A stretch of DNA of 64,000 bases from Pyrenula massariospora (GCA_021030905.1 JAGFMI010000006.1:496001-560000); one strand, 5' to 3'. Counted from the first letter of the stretch, positions 1-12,086 are shown. Numbers and translations: made by a program. The notes: generated by a model not told the origin, from the letters alone.

Positions 1-3000
1 CCTCTTCCCTTTTCGTGCGCGTTCTGCAGTTCTTTAACGCTAGCCCTTAATGCCCTCTCTATCATCGCATCCTCGTCTGGATTACCCTTACTCGTCGCGG
101 TGACCGATCGCTGAATCGCATCTTCAAAGTCCGCTGGTTCTATCTGTCCTGAAGAGTCCATGCTGTTGGTACGCAAACTTGGCGGCACGGCAATCGAGTG
201 GTGGAAGCTCTCGTTATGATGAAACGGGCAATGCTTGCAACGAACCCTAGATTTCTCCTTTTCCTCAGCCTTCTCCTTCTTCTTGCGCTTCTTTTCTTCC
301 TTCTTTCTACGCTGACGTGCTTCTGATATAGCCTTTCGCTCATCATAGGAGAGGTGTCTTGTTTGGCCGAATCCGTGAGGCAGATCCGCAAGATCTTCTG
401 GTAGGGGACTCTCAGTCGCTCCCTCGACTTCAGCTGATCTCTGTTGTCCATATCTCTTCCCCTGCTTACGGAGCTCATGCTGCACGCTCTTCCACGCGGC
501 GATAACAGAAGTGCGTTCTTCTGGGGTCGAGTTCTTCCAGTCTTCGTATCCCTGAGCTGTACGTGCAGCGATGATATAATTTTGTACAGACGAACCGTAA
601 TGTTTCTGTAGCTCAGCGTAGATACCCTTGAATGTATACCCCGGTAGGCCCCAGAAGCTTGCACCGGGCTTGAGAATCAAGCCGCCGATTCCCTTGGCGG
701 CACCTTTGAGAAGGCCAGCTGCGCCTTCCTTCCTCGCGCCATTGATCGGCTGGGTGACAAGACCGGTAATCCCGTCGTAGAGACCATAACCGAATTCTTT
801 GCCGGCGGCTTTGAGTCCGCTTTGGAAGCCAGTGATTTTGTCAGTTGGTCGCACTGTGTCATCGCCATACAGCTTGGGGGCGTTGTGAAATCCTTTGGCT
901 ATTGACATGGTAAAATCCAGAGGGGACTTGAGCCCTGCCTCGACAATACGGCCAGCGCTGTTGGCAGCACTCAATGCCCCTTCGATTGTGAGGTGGCCAG
1001 CCATTTCACCAGGGCATGAATCAGCACGGTGATGTGTGCTACGGGGCGAAGTCGGAGATCTAGCCGGAGACCCTGTCCGTGAACCATGGCGCGAGCCAGA
1101 GCGAGAAAGTCTTCGACCATGTTCCTTCAGAACCTGAGCCAACGATCCTCCTGTACTCTGGCGGCCAACTCTGGCCGTGGGGTCTGTGGACTTCTTCTCT
1201 AGGGCTGGCGGCTTCAGACTCTGATCACTGTCTTGCTTGCTAAGGTCTTCTCCTACGACTGTTGTGTCACTGCCGATTGAGGGCGACTCGTGTCCCACAG
1301 ACGGTCTCGAGACGTCTGTCGAAGAACGACTGATCGGAGAGGTTACACCTGACGTCGGTGCAGATTTTTTCCTCTCATGTTCCTGTTTCATCTCCGTAGA
1401 AACTGTCCGTAAGGACTTCAAAACTTCAATAGGAAAGTCAGCAATGCCCATAGTAAGATTACCAATCGTCCCGATCAATGCTGAAGCACCGCCTGTAATT
1501 GGATCCCATGGTCCGTCTTCTGTTTCGTATTCTCGAGCACGATACCTGAAGTGCATGTGTCAGTAAATAGAAACCATCACAAAAGGTGGTCAACATACAA
1601 CTTGAGATCTCCAAAGTCTAAATGGCCTTCATTACCAAGTACAGTTGCCGCAAAGGCACTCAAACGAATATCGGTTCGTTTCACACGCCATACAGCTGCT
1701 CTACTTGGGGCCAGATGGCACCTGATGGTGTCGAGGTGGAGTTGCTTATGGAACGAACATGCGCCTGCTTCTGCACCCTTTTCCTGACTGATTTTGGCAC
1801 TCAATTCAGCTGCTCTCTCAAGTGACTGCGGCTTGAGAGCTTCCTGAATAGCTTCTGCCAGCTTGTCAGATGTCAAATCTTTGTAGGGGATAGGCATTGG
1901 CCCAGCTCCGGCCCTCGCAGTCATCGCGCCCCAGAAAGGTTGATCTCCAAAGAAAGGCACGACAACAGTTGGCCGGCCAGCTGCTATACCCGCGGCGGTT
2001 GTTCCAGCACCACCATGGTGGACTACACATGACACTTTCTTGAACAGCCAATCGTGAGGAACATTTCCAAGCATGAAGACTCCCTCGGGTATTCCGATCT
2101 GGTCAGCGCCAAATCCGCCCCAACCCTTAGAAACCAATGCTCTTTGACCAGTCTTTTTGACAGCATCGAAAATCAGCTTTGTCATGGCATTTGGGTCATC
2201 TACCACGATCGAGCCGAAACCGATATATACCGGTGGGGAGCCCGCGTCCAAAAACTCAGCAAGATCTGGAGGTGGCACGTAGTTTGTAGCAAGATTAAGG
2301 AAGAAGAAACCAGATATATCAATGTAGTCACTCCAGTCTTTCGGTTTCGGTATTAGAGCAGGAGACCAGCAATATGTCCAGGGAATTCTGAGTCGACTTG
2401 TCATGCCAGGAGCCCACATGATGCTAACAGGTTCCAAGCCCAGGCTTTTCTCTCGAAAGCGGTTGATTACATCCCCTAATCCTTGCCATGTCAACATATC
2501 CACAAGAGCATAAGAAATGAAATTCGTCATGGGTGCATCAGCATTTGAGGCGTCAATAGAAGCGAGAGGGTGGGGAAAAGACTGTGTTGGAGACCATGGC
2601 ATCGTGAACATTAAATGGAGAGGAACTCCTAGTTTCTCGGCGATATGAATGCCTGCGAAACTCGGAGGGTTCGCTATAATAGCGTCGCATACAAACGGTG
2701 CTGAAAAGGGGCCACCTTCAAGGGAGATAGCGCTGTCGAAGCTCAAGTTATCAAGCATGCTGTCGCACGCCTCGATTCCAGTTCCATCGCCAGTCTCAAT
2801 GCAGGACCGCCAGCATCCAGTGATCATCTCATAAATGTTCTTTCGTCTCTTTCCAACGTCACCACTTTTCAATGATTCTATCCCAGGCATCAATCCTGGG
2901 TTCTTGACCATAAAGGCCATAAGTTCCGAGGGATCTCCACCAATGCTGAAGAATTCTAATCCATTTTCAAGCACGAAATCCCTGAAGACTGGGTGTGTAG

Positions 3001-3631
3001 CTATCCGTACCCGGTGCTTGTACTGGTTCTTCAACACTTGACCGAGCGCGACGAAAGGTTGGACGTCCCCTCTTGAGCCCACAATCTGTATGACAATATT
3101 CAATGGAGGAACGGCTGGCTCTCCAGGCCCGGGGACGAGGCTAGGGAGCTGAGGCAGCTTCGTCTGCGTCTTATGGATATCAAGTTGGTTCCGTAGCGCA
3201 GGCGCAAGGAGATTCGACAATTTATGGGTTCTCTGATTGATCTTGATGCCAACCCTGCCGTCGTCGTTGACCTTTGCACCAGTGTCGAGGCCATTCTGGC
3301 TGATCTTAAGCTTACCATATGCTATGCTATCGTAGGCTGGTGGGGGGACAGCTCCAAGGTCTTCGTGGTACGCATTATCGGCACCTGGGATAAGAGTATT
3401 TCGGCGTTTTGTGTCATGGTTATTGTGGTGATCGCGGTGGTGTGAGCTGTGATGTGAGCTAGGGTGGGGGCTTGCTTCGTGGTGTGTAGACGGTAGAGAC
3501 TGTTCAGGCGAATGGGTATGCTCTGGTAGGTGTGGTTCGGAGGCGGAGGCAGCGGCGGTAGCTTGGTGAAGCAAGATCGCTGGGGTTGTCGTCTGTGCTT
3601 TTGCATCCGTCTGGGTCGAGCCCTCTGCCAT
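1..3631 (-). CDS. GT28-type UDP-glycosyltransferase (sterol glucosyltransferase-like), 3' end outside window
   Basis: The protein likely transfers a sugar from a UDP-sugar to a lipid or sterol. Exon 1 is 1599-3631, an intron of 53 nt (1546-1598, donor GTATGT) follows, and exon 2 runs from 1545 off the left edge. The N-terminus is disordered with a His-rich stretch near residue 60. The glycosyltransferase core starts near residue 178 with the N-terminal GT28 motif IVIQIVGSRGDVQPF and contains the donor-site motif HHGGAGTTAAG near residue 535. Exon 2 holds a basic Ser-rich linker, a Gly-rich conserved segment (GLYDGITGLVTQPI) found in the fungal relatives, a Lys/Glu coiled stretch and a C-terminal ubiquitin-interacting-motif-like helix (DEDAMIERALRASVKEL). 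Atg26 itself has GRAM and PH domains, which are not seen here, so this is a related family and not a clear Atg26. The start is the first ATG of the long frame. Confidence 0.88.
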
Positions 3632-4434
3632 CGTGAGCAGCGCTGTCTATCTGAAAAATCTGAAGCTTCAAGTCACAGCAGAAGAAGCATGGTGGTCGAT
3701 TGCGGCCAAGGTCGAATATCAAGTGGGAGGCTTGGTTGTTAGCCGGGTGTACTTGCAGGCGGGACCGCGGACAGCCTGATTCGTCCTTTATCAGCCCCCG
3801 AACGACGCCGGCCTGGACACGGGCGGGAGACATGTTGCCCATGTGAAGGTGGCTCGAATGGTGTGGGCGAGTCCTTCGCATCAACGGGCCAAAGCGGAAT
3901 GGTAAATCCCTCTCTCCTCGGGCCTGGACGCCGTTTAGCAGAGGCATTTCCCTGACTCAGCACCTCGGCTAATCACTCAGCACCCACAATCCTTCCGTGG
4001 CTCGGGACGAGGCATGCAGGCTTAATACCGCTGACCTGGCATCGGCACCCTGATTGAACCACATCTTGCGCCTACCTAACCTAAAGCTCGAATACGCTGT
4101 GAAGGGATATGGAGCGCGCTTACTTCAGAAGCTACTGGATGTATTCAAGTACAATACGGAAATTCATTGACTGATTCTGGCTGAGTAATGCTTCTCTCAA
4201 AAGGACAGCAGATCTACGCTGGAGAACGTCAACCATGTCCCAGAGCCATGCTCGGCCTATACGGTGACTTATAGAAAGACTTCAGGAGGTGCCCAACGTG
4301 TACATGCCTCTCTCTCGTTCAAATCACTATCCCTCTCAGTTGAGCCATCTCTCTTGTCATCTGCTCCATTCCCTCCAACTGCGACGATGATCCGCTTCCT
4401 CCCGCTGACAGAGACATGTGTGCTTCTTGACTGA
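3632..4434. other. Intergenic: upstream region of the glycosyltransferase
   Basis: No convincing gene is seen. Short frames on both strands at 3504-3963 overlap the glycosyltransferase 5' end and lack protein-like composition. The stretch should hold the promoter and 5' UTR of the glycosyltransferase and the 3' UTR of the next gene. A competing last exon of that next gene could reach down to 4319. Confidence 0.5.
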
Positions 4435-4927
4435 TCAAGCCTTTGGTGGAGGCTGATGAGGTGGCGATGAGCCTATGCCGAAAGGCCAGTTGATGGCACA
4501 GCTCTTGAAGGCGTTGTCGCAATCTTTGTCTGTGAATTTATAACGGCTAACGTTAGCATTTATCACCATGAGTCGAAGAAATTCTCGTCAGGGTCAATTC
4601 ATATCATGAATGTTTCGATGATTGACCGGTGTCACCGCAAACGAAGCGAATATGACCAGGCAATTGACTTACGGCACCTTCAAAGCCACAACGTCAGCGT
4701 TCGTACGGAAGCCAAGGCTATGAGCGATTAACTTACGCTGCAGTGCAGTCGACGCCTTTCTCGCAGAGACAGTTGTCATAGCACTTGACGTATTCGTTCC
4801 ACCTAGGCCCGCCCAAAGGACAGTCTGCGCCTTGGGTATCAGGAGTTGGCACGCCTTCTGCAATTGGGTTGACCAAGCAAAAAGCCACCAGAAGAAGAAT
4901 TGTCGCCGATCTCAACGCCATTGTCAT
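4435..4927 (-). CDS. Small secreted cysteine-rich protein (effector- or antimicrobial-like)
   Basis: Exon 1 (4737-4927) encodes a signal peptide (MTMALRSATILLLVAFCLV, then NPIAEG) and a short mature part with five cysteines. The frame reaches a TAA that overlaps a perfect GTAAGT donor at 4736, so splicing is likely. A second GTAAGT lies at 4672. It defines a possible 5-nt micro-exon (4673-4677) behind a 59-nt intron with a CTGAC branch point. Joining 4673-4677 to 4435-4529 gives 96 residues and eight cysteines. The junction reads DCTAACHKDCDNAFKSC, a regular spacing. Alternatives are a single intron (4530-4736) leading to a 133-residue protein that ends at 4319, with only six cysteines, or an unspliced product of 63 residues. 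The function is unknown. The ATG at 4927 is the first in frame. Confidence 0.55.
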
Positions 4928-5544
4928 CAAGGTACCAAAAGAAAAGCTGATATTCGGGCTGGAGAAAAGACTGTTTCTGGCTTTGAATAATCCAAGAGAA
5001 TAAGCGGAACCTTGTAGCCTTCAAATCACAGAACATGTGATTTAGACAAACGCGTGCGCAGATAAGTTGCTTTCAAACAAGGTAAGGTACAATGGACCGC
5101 TATCACTAACATGGGGCACACACTACGTCCTGGCCGTCACTGGCCGAGAGTGTGACGACTCATTTGGAACCTTGCTACACAGTTACCGGGAGTAAGCGAC
5201 ATCAGAAACACACATGCTTGCGAAGTATCGGAGGAGGAGCGCACCGTAAATCTCCGTTATATATGCTCCGTTTCGGAACATCACATACGCATAGGCAAGA
5301 ACTCGGTAGCACACAACGTGGCGGCTTGCAGTTCGATCACAGACTTGGTGGGAACGGACTAGTCATTCTGGTTGTACTTCCCCGTAGCGAAGTCTCGCTT
5401 AATGATAGGTTCTAAGCCCCTTCTTCAATCTTCCCAGTGCATGAACGCAGCTTCGAAAGAGAGTCTGAAATAGAAATGGAAGAAAACGATGAAGGGGGGA
5501 AGAGAATTCCACAAGTAAAGAAATATCTACCCTACAGCTTTGTC
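4928..5544. other. Intergenic, nothing recognised
   Basis: The stretch lies upstream of the small secreted gene and downstream of the protease-like gene, both on the minus strand. The only frame of note (5152-5415, plus) has no protein-like composition. Confidence 0.5.
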
Positions 5545-7185
5545 TTACTTTCTGTGCACTAATCCTCGCGGAGCCGCCTTCTGCGCCACTTTCTTCTGGA
5601 TAGGTACCCAGCCCTTCCCATCTGAAGACTGCATATAGCCTGCCGGCTTACCAGGACAATCTTCGAGAGATATGAAAGTTACCTCTGGGATGTCTCTATG
5701 GGCAATTGGTTCGAGTGTCTCAATGTCTACAGCGCCTAGCCACCAGTCTGTAGGTTTATTCACTGGCTGGCCACTGCGGGTTCGTTTGATCTGCAGATTC
5801 AAAGCTAAGTGATCGTCAGCAAAGAATCAATCTAGGATCATTGAAGAAGCCTCGTCGACGGGGTAGATGAATACGTACCCATCGCAAATTTCTGATGGCA
5901 GTCTGCACAAAGCATGGTCAAGTGACTAGTTGTAGGGTTCTGTCGGAGCCTCCAGCACGCAAAAAAGCCATACACGCCATGCGGATTTGTCCCCGGCTGA
6001 GGCTGGTCCGTGACGTGAAATCCGTTTGGTATTGGACCCGGTTTATAAAACAAGTCTCCAGGTTTGAGGGGGCCACTAACCGCATGAACAAGCTCCTAGA
6101 ATGTCAAATTATTAGTTTTCCAAATCGGACTTGATCTGAGAATCTCGAACATGATAAAGGGATGAAGCTGGAGACCTAATCCTATCAAGCTTATTCTGCC
6201 AGGCTTTGGTTCCGAGGCCATCCCTTACAACCTCGTCTACAGGTCGACGATCCAGCAGAGCAGCATCCGGCGCGATGAGGCTGAAATCGAAGAATCCGGG
6301 ACAGGCGACCATGTGCACGCGATTTATGCCATCGATCTGTACTGCGCATATGTCAATGATCGTAGTGACCGCCTTTTGAAGAGAGTGTATACGTAGGTTC
6401 ACTATCAGCTCATAGGCGTGAGGGTATCCCGCTTCGTCGATGTACGGCTCGCACAATTTCCTCCTAGCATTCTCACTGCTGAAATCCGGCCTATGTTCGT
6501 ATCCGATTGGCACCCAAACGGGATTGTTGTTGGGATTCAACGAGCCCAGGGAAAAGGTCGGGTCTACGTGTTGGTAATTCACATCCAGCGAAGTTCTAGT
6601 GAGATGAGCGTCTCCGCAATAGTAGAATATTTCGGGAATCTCCTGCGAGGCAGGTTCACGGATTCGAGAAATCAATTCCGCAATTTCTGACAAGGATGAG
6701 ACGTTTGCTTGGTGCACAATCAGTGGGGCGAGTACTCAGTGTGTAATCATGATCCCCTAGAGGACTTTCAATGAACAAGGCGTTCCACATATTTTCGACC
6801 CAGGCATAGTCGTCAAGATTAGAGGGTTGCTGATTTACACTAGCCTTAACTAAAAACGCCAATGGCGATATCTGATTAGATATGTCCAAATCGCGAAGAC
6901 TCGCCAGTGTTAAGGAGCGGTCACTCACGTGCCTGGTCAAGGCCGTTCAATTCTTCGACAGTCTCTACATTGACGGTGAGCTGTTTAGCCGGCGACGGGC
7001 ATGAACACGTCAATCATGGATAAGGTCTTACTTTTCGCGATGCCGATCGCTCCATCGATAGCCTTTTCAACATACTTCTTCTGCGGTTCCTTACAACCGC
7101 TTTTCCGGGGAAAGTAGGCAATGGAAGCAGAACAAGTAGTAATGTAGCCCAACAACGCAAGAATGAGGGGGAAGGAACTCCGCAT
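5545..7185 (-). CDS. Secreted HExxH metalloprotease-like protein (aspzincin-type resemblance)
   Basis: Six exons are inferred: 7032-7185, 6929-6964, 6736-6849, 6151-6686, 5879-6095 and 5545-5804, together 438 residues. The N-terminus is a signal peptide (MRSSFPLILALLGYITTCSA). The zinc motif is HELVH and is created by splicing: exon 4 ends in ...SLYH and exon 5 opens with ELVHAVSG. The 55-nt intron between them has an AACTAAT branch point. About 35 residues later comes GTNPHGVYGFFAC and then a C/ADC segment before QKFA. This echoes the GTxDxxYG motif of M35-type proteases, but a Pro-His pair stands where the zinc-binding Asp is expected. A secreted peptidase with a variant third ligand is the simplest reading; catalytic activity is not shown. 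Frame continuity across all five introns supports the model. Confidence 0.72.
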
Positions 7186-8048
7186 TCCATCAGACGCAAA
7201 GATATTGAAAAATGTTCTCTGGCTCTAGAAAATGATCCTAAAAAAAATGAAATAGACGGGTCAGGAAGGCAAGGCGTTTGATCAAAGGAAGTATTGCATC
7301 AGTTGGTGAACACTAGAAAGACTGTACTCTCCATCAACGGAAAGAGATGGTCATGAGTATGATGGAGAAGTGCAACGATACCGCAACATGAGGCGTGGGA
7401 TGATATCACAGACGGAGCAAGCACGGCGAATATGGCATTTTGCAGCAACACGTGGGATCTCTGAGGTAGTAAGACTGCAACGCTTCGTAGGCTCGCCTTG
7501 TGGACGTTATCTACACAAGGCTTGCTTTTCTTGCGTTTTCTCTTCGTTGTGTCAGCGCCGAGGGGCCAACACCGTTGGTAAGCCGCAGGATAAGACAAGA
7601 GAGAAGATGCGAAGTCTGGGCTGGAAAGAAGTGGTGCGGCGTTGGGCGGGCGACTTGGGGGCTTCGGGCTTTCGCTTCAGGCGACGCCAAGGGTCGAAGG
7701 GCGCTGTGTACATACTGTACTTTTCCCAACTCCCTAAAGATCCATTTGCCCAGTTGCGGTTTGCGGGGCACACACCGTGGGCATGCATAAGCAGATTCCA
7801 GCGCTCTAACGACCGTACGTGTTGGTTCACTGCAAAGCGTCCGGATCTTTCATATTCCTTTTTCTCGATGACAGAGAAGCAAGAAAAGTGGCGACCGCTG
7901 TGATGACAACTAAACACATGATCGAAATCCGTGTCTCTTAAACCCTCACAGTACTGAAAACCCCTCTTCGGCTGCTTATTTTCAGCTTCGTACCTTAAGC
8001 AGATTAGAAAAATTCCTCAGCCATGGCGGTTCTCCCAAAAATTGCGGT
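7186..8048. other. Intergenic between divergent secreted-protein genes
   Basis: This is a shared upstream region of two divergently transcribed genes for predicted secreted proteins. Several frames up to 177 residues overlap on both strands around 7370-7917, but they contradict each other and none has recognisable domains. No coding call is made. Confidence 0.5.
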
Positions 8049-8504
8049 ATGAAGTTGATCTCTCTCCAGTTCTTTATGACATGCGCATCGTCGTTTGTCG
8101 CCAGAAGCGCGTCTTCTCCTTCTGCTGTCACGACCAGACCTTCCAGCTGCAAAAACCCCCAATGCCCTTTGTTTAAGCTCGATTGCAGCACTTGTAACGG
8201 CAAGAACGGCAAGTGTGCAAGAACAGGCTGCGGTTGCGTGGATGTCTTAGATACGATTAGCCCAGAATCGATGCAGGAGGAGGCAAATCGAGTCGGTCCA
8301 GCTGAAGCGGCCATATCTGAAGGCCTTGAAACACAGGATGACAGTGATCAGATCTTGAGGTCGATTCTGGATAAGAAGATGCCTTTCTTACGGGAACCCG
8401 AAGTGTCAAGAGCGCCTACAATCTCCTCAACAGCCACCCACTCCCTGTCGTCAGCGGCCACCAACCCTCCCCTCCCTCCAACTTCAAAATGTGACGATGA
8501 ATGA
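8049..8504 (+). CDS. Small secreted protein with N-terminal Cys-rich module
   Basis: This is a single-exon frame of 151 residues. It begins with a signal-peptide-like stretch (MKLISLQFFMTCASSFVARS). A compact Cys-rich module follows (about residues 34-64) with the pattern CKNPQCPLFKLDCSTC...CARTGCGC, seven cysteines in all. The rest is acidic and then a Ser/Thr/Pro-rich tail that looks disordered and contains one further cysteine near the end. No family was recognised. The layout fits a small secreted, possibly effector-like, fungal protein. It is divergent from the metalloprotease-like gene, so the two could be co-expressed, which is inference only. The ATG at 8049 is the first in the frame and directly precedes the hydrophobic stretch. 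Confidence 0.62.
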   Translation: MKLISLQFFMTCASSFVARSASSPSAVTTRPSSCKNPQCPLFKLDCSTCNGKNGKCARTGCGCVDVLDTISPESMQEEANRVGPAEAAISEGLETQDDSDQILRSILDKKMPFLREPEVSRAPTISSTATHSLSSAATNPPLPPTSKCDDE

Positions 8505-10016
8505 AGAGGACATTCTGACCTGTTGGATAGCTCGAAATCTCCCTCAAGCCTCGCATTCACATGATAATCTTGGCATGGAAGGATGAGTGGAACAGCTTTT
8601 GGCCCGCCCTCTAGCCTGACAGAAGACTAAGCCCGTAGCCACCGTCTCCACGGACGATATCGACCGCGACAGCTCTAAATTCTTGGTTTAATATTGCCTT
8701 CTGGATTACTTAAAATTGCCATCAGTTTGAAGATTTAGAGTGACACTATATCACGATCTTAGTAACGTATCGCGACTTACCAAAGTGGTCGAATGCTCGC
8801 AAAGGAGAAGGATGAGCGAGACGGTAATTTACACCTCTAAGTTGCCTTTCAGTATACGACATCGGCATGGAGGTGCCTAACAGCAAGATTACCTTTCAAG
8901 CAGGGATTCCTCTCATTGTACCGTCTATTCTACCTTGCCGAATGTTCGAGCATCCTTCTCTTTACATAATTTCCACTACAAGATTCATCTCCTACAATGT
9001 TAAAATACTATCATCCATTCACATGCGTTTTAAACAACGTGCTTCTAAAAAGACCTTTTTGCTATCCGTCTCTACGGCTAGTGATTCGCTGCCTAGATAA
9101 TCCACTTGTCACTTTCGCTCCTCTATTTGTCCACAATTGTTGGGTTTCGAATTGCTCCTAGAGAGTTCCTAGCTCCGCACGCCTTTTCCTTCGAATTTTA
9201 CTTTAATCGATCACTGATCATGCATCAGGTTAACCGTTACTTGGGTTTCGAGGGTAGGTAAGATGAGAAACTGTTTCCTGAAAATAGAGTGCTCGAACAG
9301 GGCTCAGCTCATTGTAAAGAGAGTCTGTCAAAGGAGTCTTTGTGGCCGTTAAATTTCAACTGGCACACCTAAAATTAGCCTTTTTTCCAAACGAGATGAG
9401 AGGGATAGAGATGAAAGGCCCGAGCTCTCAGGAAACTTGACCATCAGTCACTTCCAGTCACTGAAGTCAACATTAGTCATTATAGATTGCGTAAGCTCAG
9501 CAAAATGTCCCCCGACTCCGACCGCGCTTTCCAATTACTACAGCAGCGCCTTCCACAGGGTTGTGAGGTCCCAAAGACACCAAATTTTGTACGAGCAGAA
9601 GCCCATCTCTTTGTCGGCTAACTGCTCGGACTAGTTTTCTGTATCAGCTGTCTTATAATCAGTGAAGTTACATTGATATTATTTATTCTTTACATCCGCT
9701 ACGTGTATCTCATCTGACTTGTGGACACTCGTTTCCGGGAATATCTCCGTCAGGGTCGAATCATTTCCGATTAGTCCCTCTGTTTACTAAACATGTCCCC
9801 TCATCCTCCGTCTGAATTTCCTGAATACCAACATGCTGGTCTTGGCGGTTGGAAACCACGCAATGTTCAGTCCACAGACAGGTTCGTCTTCTGGTGTCTG
9901 CATTTTCTCGCAGTCCTGCCGACTGAATATATGGCTCGCGATTCATGTCAAGGCTTCACCATATAACTCTATCTGACTCCATCTAAAGCAGGGATGTCGA
10001 GCCTCCACTGAAGTCT
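8505..10016. other. Intergenic 1.5 kb, AT-richer, nothing recognised
   Basis: No frame longer than about 80 codons and no domain-like sequence is visible. The stretch is relatively AT-rich. It should contain the promoter of the MYND gene that starts at 10017. Confidence 0.5.
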
Positions 10017-11664
10017 ATGCATCTTCAGCCAAACAGCATTTTCCTCCGTCCGACCTTCGTTGAACCAGATCGTAAGCTATCTTCGCAAGCCCTGTTCTTC
10101 TTAATATCCCCAAATTCAGACTGGAGAGTCGTCATACCTGACTCAATTTCCAGCACCAATCACGAAGACTTGCTTCATATGTCCTCGCCCTACCGACTGG
10201 TTTTGCTCTGGTTGTAATAATGCTCGCTACTGCAGTAAAAGATGTATGAGTCTCGACTATCCTGTTCATTCTCTGCTTTGCTCGACGTGGAAAGACAACA
10301 CATATGCTCCTGGTCCGGATATGGTGAGAGTCATATACTTCCCCGGCAAGAACTCCGAGCCAGAGTGGCGTTGGTGCCGAAACAAACCTGTTGACGGCTA
10401 CGGATTGGGCGGAGGTCCAGAGATGAGCTATCTTTTCGAGAAGGATGGCAAAAATCGTGTTCTTGAACGCTGGCCTGTCATCAACAACTTGATCCAAGGA
10501 CGTGACATGAGGATGGAAGATGAGGAGTCCTTGCAGATTGTCATGCTCCGAGACGCGGTCCCTGATAAGGAGGAGCCGAATCTAGCAGTCCAGAGAATTG
10601 CAAGAGGCGGCGTAGTAGGGTCAAATTTGAGAGGCCCGATGGTTCTCACTCGGGTTTACGATGAGGGACATCAGTGGGGGCGTACGGAGCGTTGGATGGA
10701 CGTTGGCCTAAGGGATTTAAGGAGTGTGGCGGATTGGTTCGCATGTAAGGATCGTAATCTTGCACCTCGGAACAAAAAGCGCCAGGGCGTGATTGTTGGA
10801 CTCAAACCAGGGACAGGTTGTCGATCTACCAAGCCATTCATGCCTTTCACGGTCGCAGGAAACGACACCTTATTCGAGATGCCTGGAAGCCAGATTGCCA
10901 ATTTGCTTGGTTTACCTATCCAGGCACGGTTCCTAACAAGGGCAGAGACAGAGAAGTTTGTCGCAGATCTCAACACAATTTCCGCCTCAAGCAATAACTC
11001 CCGGGACGACGATAGCGATGCCACCCTTCCCGATCCTGACATTTCTAGCGCTAGTTCAAGCAATGCAGACTCCGAAGAAGCTAAACCAAGCGACCAATAT
11101 ACGAGCCCTCTGGCTAGATCTTTAATCAATGAGGACATCCCATTCGACCTAGCTCTGTTAAAAATTAACACTTTATTCCTCGATATCTTAACTCCAGGCA
11201 TCGGTAGGCCTCAAGAAAACCCGGTCTAGGAGACTCTAGTGGACATGGTCGGCAAAGACCGTGCAACGGGTCTCGCTACTCCTACTGCCTCACTGTTCAA
11301 CGGCTCGGAGGGGTATGGCTCTATGATCATAACGATACTGATCGCAGCTGGCCTAGCAGTGGATGAGAAAGGTCAGACGCCCATGGTGCTGGCGCGATGC
11401 GATGGAGAGGATTTATTGCCGGAAGATCTGGAAGACATGGTCGAATGGGTCAACGGGTACCTGCTTCGTGAAATCAAAGGGGTGAAGGATCGCACTCACA
11501 TATATCCGGGCGGGGGGTGGAGTGACGTGAGCGACAAGCTGAGGCTATCGGTGCTAGAGGACACGACTATTGGGAGAATGAGGAGCTGGATCGAATGGTG
11601 GAATTTGATAAGAGGAAAAGAACCCAAGGCTGAGAATGAGGTGGAACGGAGGCACTCCATGTGA
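10017..11664 (+). CDS. MYND-type zinc-finger protein with an internal in-frame TAG
   Basis: Exon 1 is 10017-10071, an 82-nt intron (10072-10153, donor GTAAGC, CTGAC branch point) follows, and exon 2 starts at 10154. The splice restores a complete MYND finger: CFICPRPTDWFCSGC, then RYCSKRC and HSLLC, with all eight ligands. The middle region has no named domain and ends in an Asp/Ser-rich linker. The frame stops at a TAG (11227-11229) after 376 residues, but the very same frame continues to 11664 for about 140 protein-like residues (GYGSMIITILI... LARCDGEDLLPEDLEDMVEW) that resemble the C-terminal part of fungal MYND proteins. A 36-nt intron (11204-11239), a multiple of three and unusually short, would remove the stop. 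Otherwise the gene is truncated or read through. MYND fingers bind proline-rich partners. Confidence 0.75.
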
Positions 11665-12086
11665 AATTGGGATGTCTGATCTGAACAATTTCCTCTTTCG
11701 TTAAGTGAGGAGAGAGCGTAGATGTGATTTTCATTCATTCTTGAGAACATCTTAGAAACCGAATCATCAGCTCACCACGCTCCTCTTGCGAATTAGATAA
11801 GGATTTAAGAGCCGTATATATACGTTGTGACAAGCATCCGAGGCATTCAATATGGATGTGTCTGGTTTTAACTCTAGACTCCTGGGACGCATCGTAAAAG
11901 TGACGATCATGCTCAAAGTTATAAACATTACAAAGTAGCACACTATCCAGAATTTAGTCTCTCTTGTTGATTCAGTTCAGGTAGCAGTTTTGGAACCCTT
12001 CCTTCAAATTACTTCACAACCATTTTCGAACTTTCCACCGCCCTTCCCGATCCGAGAAAAACCCTACACAAGTTCAGGACAACCAC
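11665..12086. other. Intergenic, nothing recognised
   Basis: This is the 3' flank of the MYND gene and the 5' flank of the next plus-strand gene. Only shadow frames are seen. Confidence 0.5.

Noticed and set aside
7370-7917. Overlapping frames of 96-177 codons on both strands
   Set aside because: Several frames compete over the same bases, their composition is Arg/Trp/Gly-rich as in random GC-rich DNA, and none has a domain, signal peptide or splice partners.
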